Below, in pieces: positions 22,433 through 35,297 of a stretch of DNA of 64,000 nt. A model generated the notes under the pieces. It was not told the DNA's origin. It saw only the letters and a list, made by a program, of their open reading frames with translations, and ran no database searches. The stretch is taken from NCBI GenBank assembly GCA_006384855.1, contig VCJN01001978.1, positions 33,369 to 97,368 on the forward strand, given 5' to 3'. The first letter of the stretch is position 1. Every line of letters starts with the position of its first letter. The DNA is from Tetraselmis striata. Lineage: Eukaryota; Chlorophyta; Chlorodendrophyceae; Chlorodendrales; Chlorodendraceae. The position numbers were made by a program, and so were the translations under genes.

Positions 22433-25129
22433 TGTAACACACGTTGGCGCTACGTTGGTACCCCTACGAGTGCCGGTTTCAGCCAGTCATTCAGTAGATT
22501 ACTCAGTACCGGTACGACGATTAGCGTCTTTATTCAGCGGCAGCAGCAGCAATACGAGAACAATATGATAAAGCAGGTCGCAGCCCTCCGCACCGCCTGT
22601 ACCAGGCCAGGGCAAGCACTATACAGTACTGTAAATCCTTACAGGTACGCGGCGGTACGGGTATAAAGGATTACCTGATGTCGTCGCGCTGCTACGGCGG
22701 GTAGAGGCTCTAGCGCTACGGGTACCAGGCGCCTCGTACAGGGTACATATATATGGGCCGCCAGGCAACCCACAACAGTAGCCACTTCAAATATCGCCCC
22801 CTCCCGACAGCTGCCGCAGCTCTCTGCCTCCCCACGACACCCCAGCCACAGCAGCCCGTCCCCCGACAAGTCTACCCAAACAACGCAGCCACGCTGCGCA
22901 AGTCACCATAACTAATACCCCTCCATCTATCCGTTTCGAAACCGGGAACCAGATCCGCTCAGCCCAGCGGTCACACAGGCCAGAGGCGGCTAGGTGGTCG
23001 GCAGAACCACACCCGTGGCGCTCGCCTCGCCGGCGATCAGTTTATCCAGCAAGCGTAGAGGAACCGCCGACGGCACCCTCGAAGGTGCCCGATCCAGCTG
23101 GAAACTTAGTCAACCTCGGCGGCAGCGGTCTTTGAAGCCATCGAACACTGGGCCTGGTGTCGTCCCCGCGTCTGCCTGCTGATCGCGTGTGGTGCGTCAG
23201 CTGTTGGAGTTCACTCCGGCGGCCAGGCGCGAAGGTATATCTACATATTGTCGACGCCGGCACGACGGAGCCGCGCGGTGCTGGGGCACTGCAGCTGCGC
23301 GCTTCGGCCTGTCAAGTTCGCAGGTGGGACACCTTCGCTTTCAGTCACCCGCCCTCTCACTGCTGGCTGGTTGCTTCCCGATCGCCTGCGACGGCTGGCG
23401 TGCAGGGCTGCCTGGTTTTGACTCGCCGCGTTGCCAATTTTCGAACTTTTCAATTTTATCCAAATTGGACAACTCTGTGAGATTAAAATGTCGTCGGATG
23501 CCGCCTGTCCGTCAGCGCTTTTAAATGCGGCGGACGCATTCGGTCCGGGAGGCATGGATCGAGTGCCTCCCTACGTCCTGGGCACCTGGCGACCCATGCA
23601 AGGTGTCAAACGTCCAGGAATCCTTAGATTAGCGCTGGTAGCTCGTCGGCCGCGTGCGGGTCATGCCTCTCGGAGCCTGGGGGGGGCGAGCGGGGGGGGT
23701 ATCCAGTTCCACCCTGTCCAAGCTGCACCGGCCCCGAACTTGGACACATTAGCGGAGATCACAGTGTCACCGCCTCGCGCTTCGGGGACCGCGCGCGGGG
23801 GTGTTACGAGTACCAGTACATAGATGCGTCAGAAGTACACAACGTGTATTTCTGCACTGGTACCCGTATCTGTATTCGTAGAGTCGTCGTAGTAGTACTG
23901 GTACAGGCGGAAAGTCGCGCTCGGTCGTCGCCAGCATCCTGCTGCCGTCGTGAGCATCGGCGGTTTCTTTCAAACGAGTACTGTAGTAGAGTAGCGCGAA
24001 TCGGTTTAGATACTGCCGTATAGTACTATTTTCTGTTCGACAGTCGCAGGACGATGACGCGTCAGCCGATACCTGTAGCCAAGAAGTCCCCGAAGGCACA
24101 TCAGTATATTAGGCAATGTATTGAACTCCCCATTTTACGACTGTACTAACCGCGAGGGTACGGGATAACCGTCGGCAGGCAGCGCGCGAAAATATGAACG
24201 GGCTGGTCCAACCACACTGACAGACAGCAGCAGCTGGGGGAGTCGTCGTCGCTGCGTGTTGTGTGTCCCCGTCTCTCCGCAGCGGTACCCACCATTGTTT
24301 TGTTGACAGCCAGCCGATCCACCAGCCCCCCTTCCCGGTATGCCGCACCTCGCGAACATCGTCAGCTTGCAGCGTATCTTAGCCTCCCTCAGCAGTGCCT
24401 ATTCACTGGATGGCAGCTCAGTGCCCGCGCGACCCGACGGCCCTCGGGGTCTCCGCCGCGCTCCCTAAGCGACCCACACCCACCCCCGCCCCGCCAACCG
24501 TGCGCCTCTCCGCTTGGAACCGCATCCGCTCAGAAGGACCTATGTCACAGCATCGCTAATGCAGACGGATCACCTGTCCAGACTCCGCCTTTCACGGTCG
24601 GGAGGTGTTGAGTCGACGATGGCGCCGCGGCGGGCTCACCGCGAGTACTTTCCGCGTGTTTTCTGTTAGCTCCATCACTCGCGCTAACGCCAGTCGCGGC
24701 CACCGGTTGTTAGTCGCCCATAGCGCTGACCTCAACGTCGCCACACATGCACATCGGCGTAGAGTTCATTCTGGATCTCGCGTTTGGGTGCTTCGGCTCT
24801 TGACCACTCGTGAGGCTCCTCCGACGTCGTCCCCGAGGTGTATGTGTGTGTGTCGGCCGTTCCGACCCGAACGACCACGTCGGACCGGTCGTGTGCTCGT
24901 ACATCGTAGATTCAACTGCTCGCGGGGCGGCGTTCCCAGATTCGGCACTGACCTCGCGTGCAGCCCCAGCCGTGGGCATCCGCACAATGTGAAGTCCAGT
25001 CGCTTGGACCTCACCACGATTCTTCTTTGCTAGTGCCCGCGCACGGGAACGGCAATGTGCGCCGACTCGGCAGATTGCTGATTTCCCGCCCCCCTCCTTC
25101 GATACGTGCAGACGAGCACAGAAAGTACA
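22433..25129. other. Intergenic, no supported gene; upstream region of the cyclin gene
   Basis: It contains scattered ORFs up to ~140 codons with no recognisable domain and frequent frame conflicts. The part next to 25130 should hold the cyclin promoter. No reliable TATA or initiator could be assigned. Confidence 0.45.
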
Positions 25130-26625
25130 ATGCCGAACAGGAGCATCAGCAGGGCAGCGGCGGGCGACGAGAATGCCGCCCCGACCAGAGTTGCGAATGG
25201 CCGAAGGTACGGCACACCGCTGAGACGCACTGCCACCCTCGCCTCTTGCTGTAAACGCCTTTGCCTCTGCTGACGGCAGCGCACGGGCTCTCGCGGATCA
25301 ACCTGTCTAATCTCGGACAGGCATTCGTCCACCAAAAAAAATATTGTCCGGCGGCGCACCTCTGACGCCCGCGATGTTGCTCCCCCCACAGCCACAACTT
25401 GGTCGGCGTGCAGAATCAGGGCGCTGAGGGCCTTGGCCGCCAGGCGTCGAAGCCTGACCGCGACATGGTAGGCAAGGCGCAGGCGGCAGTAACTGCCGCC
25501 ACCGCGGGTCAGCTCGTGCAACCGCAGGTGGCGGCGGGGCGTGGACTGCGCGCGAGGGATCAGAACGCGCAGCGCGCCAACTCGCGCAGCCTGCGCCCGC
25601 GCGACCCCAACACCGGGGCGGCGGTCACCTCCACCCGCAGCCTGCGGCCTCGGGATCCCAGCACGGGGACGGCCGTCACCAACCGGGAGGGCTCGGAGGG
25701 TCGCCAGGGGGCGCCCGCCACCCAGCGCAGCCTTAGCAGTCTCCTAGCCAGTCGCAGCGAGACCAGCGCGCGTCCAACCCGCCGCGTCTCCGCCGGGACT
25801 GAGCAGCCGCGAATCAGCGACATCGACGCCGCCGACCACAGCAACTGGATGTACGAGACCAAGTACGTGAACGACATTTACAACTACTACAAGGCGGTGG
25901 AGAACCGGTACCACACCGCGCCAGAGTACATGGCCAGGCAGGCTGACATCAACGACCGCATGCGCGCCATCCTGGTGGACTGGCTGGTGGAGGTGCATCT
26001 CAAGTTCAAGCTGATGCCTGAGACCCTCTTCCTCACCGTGCAGATCATCGACCGGTACCTGGCCATCGACCCGGTGTCGCGGAAGAACCTGCAGCTCGTG
26101 GGCGTCACCGCCATGCTGATTGCCTCCAAGTATGAGGAGATCTGGGCCCCGGAGGTGCGAGACTTCGTGTTCATCTGCGACCGCGCCTACACGCGCGAGC
26201 AGATCCTAGGCATGGAGAAGGTGATGCTGAACAAGCTGCAGTTCAAGGTGACCTCGCCCACGTCGTACCACTTCCTCGCGCGCTTCATCAAGGCGTGCGG
26301 CCACACGGAGAAGAAGTTCAACATGCTGTGCATGTACGCCATCGAGATCGCGTTCCCGGAGTACAACATGCTGAGCCACCCCTTCTCCAAGCTCTCCGCC
26401 GCCGCCGTGCTGGTGGCGCGCGAGCGCATGGGCGCCGGCCCCTGGACCGCCGAGCTCGAGCACCACACCGGCTTCTCGGAGGCGGAGCTCCTCGAGTGCG
26501 CCGCCTCCATGAAGGAGCTCATGACCAAGGCCGGCCGCTCGGGCGTCAGCCTCAAGGCGGTGCACAAGAAGTACTCGAGCAGCCGCTTCTTCGAGGTCGC
26601 CAACCTCTTCCCGCCCCAGGAATGA
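25130..26625 (+). CDS. CYCB1: B-type mitotic cyclin
   Basis: Exon 2 (25392-26625) encodes almost all of a B-type cyclin. The cyclin box starts with the MRAILVDWLVEVH signature, followed by the B-type LKFKLMPETLFL. Conserved ASKYEEIWAPEV and the second cyclin fold (TSPTSYHFLARFIKACG to KYSSSRFFEVA) follow. Exon 1 (25130-25206, MPNRSISRAAAGDENAAPTR...) is proposed because its donor AAG|GTACGG and the acceptor CCCCCCACAG at 25391 join in phase, giving 436 residues. The N-terminus is Arg-rich with RGLRARDQN, RSLRPRDPN and RSLRPRDPS, which resemble imperfect destruction boxes; no canonical RxxLGxIxN or KEN box is seen. Cyclin B activates CDK1 at mitotic entry and is destroyed through the APC/C. 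The cyclin boxes have no introns. ATG 25465 is a fallback start. Confidence 0.93.
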
Positions 26626-27067
26626 GGCGGCGCCCCGTCCACACCATCGTTCCACCACCGGCAGCGCACTGGGCTGCTGAGGGAGGAACAGCCCGCCAGA
26701 GACCACGTGGCTGCCGTTATGAGAACAACACGGCGAGTTTACGGGAGTGCATGCACGATTTGATGCCTGCCTGTGACGCTGATGATTATGACGCAGCCGG
26801 CTGGGCTCCTACCGGTACATATCATCCGCGCACAGTTGAGGCATGCATGTACATAGCCCTGTATAAACCCCCGCCGCCTTACACCTCCTAGCGTGCGGCC
26901 CGCCTAGACGCATGCCTAGAGCTCACCATCAATACCATCTCTCTATTCTTTGAACCATTCCTCCTGCTGGCTTGCCCGCCCAGGAACTTAGCACCCAGCG
27001 TGACATGACCGCGTGGGCTTCGCCGTCTGCTGCGCAGCGCCCCCCGGTCGCCAACTGCTATCTGGAC

Positions 27068-27072
27068 TGTAA
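27068..27072 (+). terminator. TGTAA poly(A) signal downstream of the cyclin gene
   Basis: This is the first TGTAA after the stop at 26625, at a distance typical of a long 3' UTR. The motif is the usual chlorophyte polyadenylation signal; use here is inferred. Confidence 0.4.
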
Positions 27073-27409
27073 TTGGGGGCTGTGCCTCACCCGCCCCCTT
27101 GTACATCTCCGCCAACCCAACCGACTCTCACGAGCCCATGTAAGAATCGATCAGATTGGGTTCCACAAACATTGCAGCCAGCAGTCCCTTTTCGCGCTTT
27201 ATGTTTTCCGCAAACATGCCCCGTGATGGCCCTTAGTCGTGCAGTGTGCGCGGCACTGGATGTGACCTCCTTTTAGCTTCAATGGACAATACAACCAACG
27301 TACACAATCCTACCCCCGAGCAGAAGCCTAATTAATCAGCTCGCCGTGAGTCATTGGCCGAACCAGCACTTGACCTCTTGCGCCAACTGCTGTCGTAGGT
27401 CTGCCATAG

Positions 27410-27600
27410 CCATTTCTAGAGCATTGCCTCATTCGAACCCCGGAGGTCTAATGCATCAACCAGGTAAACCCGGGACACACCGCGTCGATGTCGCCCTCAC
27501 CGGGATAATCAGGAATCGAACCGGGGCCTGCTGCGGCCTAATAGCTGAGGCCAAATATCGGCCGAATGTAAATGCGAGGAAGGCTTCGAATATCGGCGCC
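27410..27600 (+). repeat. SINE-like dispersed repeat, inverted relative to 16.7-16.9 kb
   Basis: GCATTGCCTCATTCGAACCC and the following CTAATGCATCAACC(A/G)GGTAAACCCGGGACAC are the reverse complement of 16850-16920. A second TCGAACCGGGGCC word follows at about 27518. Confidence 0.5.
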
Positions 27601-29890
27601 TCCCAATGAATCGCCTCGTATATCGCCCGGGGCAATCGTCGCGCACGGGCGGTGATGTACTGTACCGCGCGGAGGCTGTGGTGCTTGCCGCTATTCCATA
27701 GAGGTTTAGCCTAATGGGCAAGGTGCTGAGGGGGCCTGCCATACCCGCTACATTAAGTAGTCTGTGACCGGGGACCTGAGCCAGCCTGAGCGATGGCAGC
27801 ATCGCCCCGTTGCAGGTCATTAGTCCGCACGAGGTCCGGAAAGATTGCTGTTTCCAGGCACTGGCAGTATACCGACCGCACGATTAAATACGGTCAGTGG
27901 GATTATGAATTGTTTTGCTCCTTCGCATCATAATATTCGTAATGTATTCGTAAGTTGTTCTGATTTATTCCCCCGCTTTAATATTTTTTCCCTCTGCGGG
28001 GGGGGGGATCGAAAACGTTGTCTATCCGCAGACCGCTTGTATTTGTACGCTGATAGGGACCATGACGCATTTCTATGGTACCGCTGAGGACTGGGAGGCG
28101 CATAGCACTGTGGCAGACGAGTCTGACGTATGCAGTGTCCGCCCGCCAAAGCCCCAACACTGCCCAGCATCAGAGGTCCTTCCCCATTCCTCAGCTGGAG
28201 AGACACCTGGCCCAACCCAGCCCCAACGCTGTCATCTTGGCATGGAAGCTGGACACGTCGTCCACATGCCTGTAGTCTTCATGACACGTTGAGCCCAAAC
28301 AACTGGGCAGATGCAACTCCCGTGGGCGCCAGCAGCGCTTCATCCCAGCGGTGAGTCGCAGCCGCAGTGTTGTGCCCAGTAGGCATCAGGCACTCCACCA
28401 GTGTCTACGAATTCAGAGCGCACTCGTCACCGGGCTGCGGAGGCAGACATGCAGCCGCGCAGGGATCAGCCGCTCGGCAGGGACCCACGTGCCTGGCTTG
28501 GATGAACACGTTACAGAGAGCTACCACCACCTGCACCAAACAAAAGCAATGCTGCCCCTTCACTGGATTCCGCAGCGTCGCGGGCCGCGCTCGTGAACGC
28601 GGCAAAGTATGAAAATTGGGGAGCGGGCGTAGGCGGCAGCCCGGCTCCCTAAACCCTAAAACCCTAGTCCGACGCGCGTCATGTCGCGCAGGGGACGTCA
28701 CGCCAGACGATGCGGCAGACGCATCAAGCGGACGGCGGTCTTCACGCGATGAGAATCTCCTCGGAGCGCGGAACATCCTGGGGCAGCACACCGTACGACA
28801 GCGGCCGCACCGCACGTGCCGCGTCAGCAGCTGGGCGGCGGGGCGGCTGGCGGAAACAGGAGCGTGACATCGACGGGGCTCCGCGAGTCGGCATGGCGAG
28901 TGTGGGCCAAACGTACCGCCGACGCGCGCCGAGCCTTCTCTGGGGAATTCGGGACGTCGTCCGAGTCCACCGTTGCCGCCACGTACTCTCCGTCAGCATC
29001 CGGAATGGCGTCCATCACTGCGGCAGACGGTGCGAATTGTCGATTCTCAAAAGCCGTTCTACCATGAACTGTGATGACCAGACTTTTGACAACCTAAAAG
29101 CCCAAACCCTACAACCTTTACATCTAGCGCTACTACGAGCTGCAGTTGTCAATACTGTATAATTATATTACATCAGGGCTTGGCTTGTCAATACTGTATA
29201 CAATTATATAAGAATCAAATATCAGCCACAGTCATACACTGGGCCACAAAGAATACAACTATGGCCCCATCATCAATGTGGCTTATTTATGACTATGTCA
29301 GGCCACTGAGGGCCACACTGGCTGGCCAGAGCTGGAATTATGACTATCTGGCTGCCTAATACTCATGGTGGTGGCTTGCCACCCATGGGGGATTGGTGCA
29401 CTGCGGGCCTGCGCGGGGCCGGCGGCGCCTCCGCCCACAGCATCTCTGCCGTCACCCGCTACCGACGCGGTACATATGTCTTTACCCTCACTAGTAGACA
29501 TAGCATGGTCAGGGCGATGGGCAGGGTGATAGCCGGGCCGAGCCGAGCCGGTCCAGGCTGGCGGCGGCAGACAGCAGTGCCGATGGCACCGGCATATTAC
29601 TGTAGGGCTGCCGTCCACGGTGCCAAGCATCAAGAACGCCACTGCTCATGCCCATGACATTATAAGTCTGACTACGGGTGCCGACCCGGCCATAAGAACC
29701 AAAATAGTAAGAACTCGCTATGAGTGGAGTTCATACTATATATATGAACTCTACCCATATATAGGAGTATTGGTCCAATATAAGACGAATGTATCACGAA
29801 ATCAGAACGAGAATTAAGAACATTCGCTAGCACCTCATTTCCGTCCTATGACTTTGCAATTTTGCCTAGAGTAACTGTACTCGAGGTCCA
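27601..29890. other. Intergenic, no supported gene
   Basis: It contains one perfect telomere-like run at 28647-28667, a short TTACATCAGGGCTT match to the 3' end of the non-LTR family at about 29168, and TATATA-rich DNA at about 29730-29765. ORFs are short and unrecognised. Confidence 0.5.
28647..28667 (-). repeat. Interstitial telomere-like repeat
   Basis: CCCTAAACCCTAAAACCCTA is three units of the plant-type telomere heptamer, one of them with an extra A. Confidence 0.8.
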
Positions 29891-29954
29891 ACGATCCAGG
29901 TGCCAATGTTCGCCGTTCTACGAGCCGCATCGCGCGCGCAGTTTACCCACCTTG

Positions 29955-30170
29955 TTGGAAACCAAACCCGCCGCGGGACAAGCTCTTCCTCACGCCGCCC
30001 CCGGCGGCGCTCCCGCGCTCCTCCTCCTCCGGCACCTCGGCGTCCGCCTCAAACACGCCGCCGTGCGCCTCCACCTCGCTCCCCACCTCCTCCAGCTCCT
30101 CCTCCTCCTCCTCGAAGTCATCTTCGTACTCCGCCTCCTCCACGTCGGCCTCCTCGCCGTCTGCTAGGCT
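29955..30170 (-). CDS. Possible acidic exon of an unidentified gene
   Basis: After an acceptor-like GCCTAGCAG at about 30172 the minus strand encodes DGEEADVEEAEYEDDFEEEEE and continues Glu/Ala-rich to RKSLSRGGFGFQ. It then meets CAAG|GTGGGTAA, a good donor, or continues two codons to a stop. The frame lacks stops and has C/G third positions like the real genes. Neither the flanking exons nor a family could be found. Confidence 0.3.
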
Positions 30171-30487
30171 GTCTGCGCTCGTTGACCGCGGGGAGGCGTA
30201 CCGGGGGGTCGCATGGGGGGTCAGCGATCCATGACCGAGGCATCAACAGCACACCACCCCGCCAAGAGCGCCCCATAAACGACGCCGATACATATCGATC
30301 ACTGGGCGCTCCGCCACCCCAATTCATTCGGGGCTTTATTCGGGGCTTATTCGGGGTGTAAACAAATGGCGGTCCGATTCCTCGCATTGCAGCCCCTTTC
30401 GAAGCGCCAGCACAGCCGCCGTTGCCGCACCAATCACCAGTATCAGTAGCAAAGCAGCAATGCGATGCAGATGGGACGAGGGCGCGG

Positions 30488-30490
<3 letters not shown>

Positions 30491-30543
<53 letters not shown>
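30491..30543 (+). repeat. (CT)n followed by (CA)n microsatellite
   Basis: About 20 CT units run directly into about 7 CA units. Confidence 0.95.
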
Positions 30544-30544
<1 letters not shown>

Positions 30545-31019
30545 GAACATGCGGTATCATGGATTCACATGCGCTAAATGTTTCGTTTCGCAGAATTACG
30601 TCAGCAGCAGAAGTGGGAATACCCGCGCAGGATTCGCGATACACGATTCTTAAAAGACGTCGAAATAGACCATGCCCTGTTTTGTGCGGGGAGGGGCGGA
30701 GGGTCGAGAGCAGCAGTACACGATGGACCCAAAGTGGGCGTCGTGTTCGTCGTTGTTACATGCATGTGGGCGGGTTTTAGAGTATAGAAGGCGGTGCGCA
30801 AGGAGGACGCTGCGAAACCGCCGGATGCCCGTCTTTGCACACAGAGCCATCGACCACGGGCAGCCCACGGCCCACGGGGCGATTCATAACAAAGTAGCAG
30901 CGTTGTACAAGTTGAGTATTCGAGTGCAGTACCCCGGACCGGGGGGCTTATCAGTACACCATGCTTGGGATCCCCTTGAACCACCGACGGCTTCGTGTAA
31001 CATACCCCCCTCCCCCCCT

Positions 31020-31062
31020 CCCCTCTCTCTCTCTCTCTCTCTCCCTCCCTCCCTCCCTCTCC

Positions 31063-31094
<32 letters not shown>

Positions 31095-31100
31095 CTTTCT
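31020..31100 (+). repeat. CT-rich microsatellite
   Basis: CTCTCT, CCCT and TGTC units alternate, just before the SINE-like repeat at 31101. Confidence 0.9.
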
Positions 31101-31250
31101 GCCGGACCCGGGCTGGAACCCTGCATGTCCCAGATCGTTACCCAGGCATGCGCAATCCTCCACAGACGCCGCCTACGTGCCATCGTGGGTCGGGCCTACG
31201 AGTAGCACATTTCATCGTCGCCTCATTTGAAGCCCCCAAGGGCTCATGCG
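31101..31250 (+). repeat. SINE-like dispersed repeat, family 2 copy 1
   Basis: It shares with 44771-44985 and 63517-63665 the order CCNGGNCTGGAACCCTG(C/T)ATG...GCAATCCTCC(A/G)CAG...CGTGCCATCG...GGCCTA...CGCCTCATT(T/C)GAA...CCC. The inverse of the last block resembles a pol III B box. Confidence 0.6.
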
Positions 31251-31388
31251 CAACGGCCCTGGGAGTCGCAATTGCCCCCTAGGGTTTATCCGAATCATGG
31301 GCCTTTAGGGTATAAGTTTGGTTGGCAAAGTTCAACCCGAAAGGGACGGCGCTCTGGCCGGGGCCGCCTCGCCCTGGGCGATGGAATA

Positions 31389-34300
31389 TCACTCGGCGCC
31401 GGCCTCACCCGCGGAGCTGCCGCGCCCGGGCACGAACTTCCGCTGCTCCAGGTCCTCGCGGTACGGCACCGCCAGCGCCATGGAGTGGCGCCCCCCGGCC
31501 GCGACGCTGACGATCTGGGACGTAGCGGACCGCCCGGCTCAGCAGCAGCGGCGGCGGTAAGTAGCCATGGGGCGCGCCGGGTCCCCGCCATGCAGGGCGC
31601 CCGGCGGGCCAGCGCATGCTGGCTTGGGCTCGAGGCGGGCGGGGCGCACCTTCCAGCGGCCGTAGCCGCCAGGCAGCTCCACCTCGATGGGCGAGTAGTG
31701 GTCCTGGGCAGGCGGGGCGCGTAGCGGCATAGCCAAAAGGGGGGGAGGGAAGGGCAGAGGCGCGGCGTCAGAGGGCATGACGGTGTACCACAGCTGCGGG
31801 AAGCCGGGCACTCTCCAGCGGCACACACCACACCCACACAGCTTTCGCGCTCATCGCGCATGCCACTGTCAATGGCGACGTCGAGACCGGGATGCAGCTG
31901 CGTGCTCGGCTGGGCGCTGCAAGCAGCTGCCTATCGTTGGGTAAAACGCAAGTGGACACGCACATGCACCAGCCGATGCGTCCATAGTCAGACCCACGCT
32001 CTCACACAACAGCACCGATGCATGGTGCCAACGGGGGGTGAGGAGCTATATGGTGGGCGACGAGCAGCCTGAACGGATGGGGTGAACGGATGGCTTGAAA
32101 GGCAACATAGTATTATAATATACCCTAAAGCCTTACCATGGGAGAAGGTGGGGGTCGGGGATGTCGAGATGGTAAGGGCTTTGGTTGCAGATGGAGGAAT
32201 TTGGGTTGAGATATCGCAATTAGGTTTAAGGTTTATGTTAGGGTTTTGTCTTCAGTTGGTCTGGGCAGTAATCCCGCCATAATAGGGTGTCCGTCAAAGG
32301 TATCCCCACCCCCCTGCTCCTCCTGCTCCTCCTCCTCCTCTCTCTCTCTCTCTCTCTCTCCCTTGCTTGCTCTCTCACCGGTGAAGAGCTGCCGCCATGT
32401 TGGGTCAAGTGGGCGCATCTTCCGGTGGGCCCGCGGCTGGGGGCTGGCGCACCTTCATGCTGGCGCCCAGGCGCCCGAAGGAGCCGCGCCCGAAGGCAAA
32501 CATGCGGCCCTCCGAGGTCTGCAGCAGCGTGTGGGTGCCGCCGCAGGAGGCTTGCACCACGCTGCCACCCGGCGGGGACAGCGGGGGGGGGGGGGGGGGT
32601 GGGGGGTGGAAGGGGGGTCAGGCGCGCAAACGCTGGAGCCAGCAAGAATGCAGAGGATTCAGACTCCAAACTCTAGCCCTACAAGTAAAACCCTAGATTA
32701 TAGGTCCCACAGCCACAGAGATAGAAAAATGAAGCCAATGTTCTATACCCTAAACCTAAAGCATACACCCTAGATGGTAGTTTACATTTCAGCAGAGAAG
32801 ACAGTTCTAGGGCTTCTGGGTTCAGAAAGCAAGAACCGGATTCTATGTTGAAGCCCTAAACCTCTTATGCAAACCCTATATGCTAGTTCCCATCATTCAG
32901 CAATGTAGTCGTTAAAGACGGATGTTCTAGGGATTTAGGGTTTAGTGCGGAAGACGCGACGACTCTTTCTTATTTGCCGGTCCTGTCCCGGGAGCGAAAA
33001 AAATAAAAAAAATCCAACCCTGCTGAGACGCAAATTTATTGGCCCAATGTGATGAGGCATAATAGGGTTTGGTGTTCAGGTTAGGGTTTGGTGCGGGCGG
33101 CTCACATGTGGTCGCCGATTCCGCTGACCTGGCACGGCCTCATCTTGGACGCGCCGGAGCGGTCGCCCACGCCCAGCCGGCCGTACTCCCCGCGCCCCCA
33201 GGTGAACACCTGCCAGGGGGCCGAGGATAGCGGGGGGGAAGGGAGTGGGGAGGGGGGGGGGTTAGCGCCGTTGCAGCGTTACGACGGTCAGACCGCCGAC
33301 CTCGTCGAAAAGGTCGACCAACGCCTTGTCGGATCGGGAAACGAAAGCATCGTCTACGTACAGGAGCTCTGGCCACTCTCTTTATGCACGGATGTAGCGC
33401 TCACTTTATACTACACGTTACATAGCGTCTGCATTCTGTTTCTTGTATCGAACTTTGTGTATATAACCGATCCACCAGTGCCGGATCATCGCCAAACTGA
33501 GGGAGCTGCCAAAATGTGCAGTAAAATGAAATCAAAGCGTCTTCTGTCAACGGTCAAAGCTTTTGGCGAGCTATAAACACTGGTTACATTGAATGGCAGC
33601 AATGCCAGAACAAACCCAAACACAAAGTAATCATTACGTAAAGCCCGCATTAAGTTGAGTTTCAGATATGATTTTGGTTTATGTCTACATAATGCAGGGC
33701 ATTAAATGTAATTTGAAGCCCGCGCTACCATAGTTCAACAGGAGTGCATTCATATGTGAAACAATTCATCACCAATGCCGAATGACGGACGATGCGGCGC
33801 TGCAGTTGGTACTCAGCGGACCAGCAGCCCCGAGTATGCACTTTAAAACGCAGCCCTCCTCACCTCACCGTACTTGTTGATGGCCAGGCTGTGCCAGCCG
33901 CCGGCGAAGATGTCGGCAATGTCGGGGTCCAGGTCTTCCACGGGCACCGGCAGCGTGGCGTACTCGGTGGTGCCGATGCCGAGCTGCCCGAAGTCGTTGG
34001 TGCCCCACGACAGCACCTGCCCGCCCCTGCACGTGCGACCAACAAAGGAACCCCCAGGGGGTTTCAAACGTTCACAATCCCCGCTTGGCAAAAAACTCAA
34101 TACCGCGTGAGGCAGGGCGTCTCACTCATTCAAAAAGGTAATACTGATGCAGTTTAGTTTCGCTCTGCTGCTTCTTATTCCGAACATTGTTCATCAGCCA
34201 TTACACTTTGAATAGGTAGAGTGGTATCAGGTAGTGGCCTGCCTCAGGGCTCGGCGTCCTTCCGACTGGGTGAGGCAGTACAAACACTTCGTGGCGGTGA

Positions 34301-35254
34301 TACGTACACGAGGGAGGAGGGTGAGGGGTGCAGGGGGGGGGGGGGGGGGGGGCAAGGGCAGGGGCGGGGCCGGCACGCACTCAGTGAGCGCGAGGTTGTG
34401 AAAGGCGCCGGCGGCGATGCGCGCGATGTTGCGCACGCCGGGCAGCTTGCGCGGGCAGCGCTGCACGACGAGGGAGAAGTCGCCCCAGCGCTCACCCCAC
34501 ATCAGGACCTCGCCCTCCGCGGTCAGCGCGATAGAGTGCATCCCGCCGCAGGACACCTCCTTCACCTGCGCGCAGATAGGCGCCGACACGTGCCTTAGTG
34601 GGCAGGGATGTGCGCGCAATGACGGGGTTAGGGGGGATAAGGAGAGCGTGGCGAGCTGAAGGAGCGTCAGTTGAATGCAATGTATTGGAAAAGACCGACC
34701 GTCAATAAGCAGCAGCAGCAGCAGAGAAAGCAAGGGGACGCTAAGCTGCCGAATGAGCACAGGCAGATCCGAGAAGGGAGTGGTTAGGACATGACAGGTA
34801 AAACACCAGCATTGGATGAGTCTGCGTATGTGGTTGCGAGTGGGGAGCGGAGAGTGCCTGGGTTTCTGCGGCAAAGTTTCACGACACGTGTGCCGGGACG
34901 GCTTTCAAGAGATGACACTTCGAGATTGTGGGAGGCGGAGCTGGTGAGCGGATTGCGACTCCGGCAGCCGCACAGAGCTCATTGCGAGTGATGCAATCGA
35001 GGTATAGGGCATGGAAAGGCACGACACAGCAGGGAAGAGGCGAGGGGAGGACAAGGGCTGCGGGGCGGTGAGGGGCATGCGGGTAGGGAGGTGACCACGC
35101 GACCAAAGCACAAGGCCGCCCGGAGACGCGAATTGTGGAAGAAATCCGGAGCAGAGTCATCTGGCCGGTGAATTGGTTAGCAGCGAGCGTACGGATTCAC
35201 TACAGTCTTGGTAGCGGGTTTGGCAAATGTCAGCCATCATGTATATGCAGAGAG

Positions 35255-35297
<43 letters not shown>

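Noticed and set aside
24605-25033. 142-codon ORF upstream of the cyclin gene
   Set aside because: Arg/Ser/Thr-rich with no motif, and it overlaps the likely promoter region.
30118-31230. ORFs with Arg-Glu or Leu-Ser runs
   Set aside because: They translate CT/GA microsatellites.
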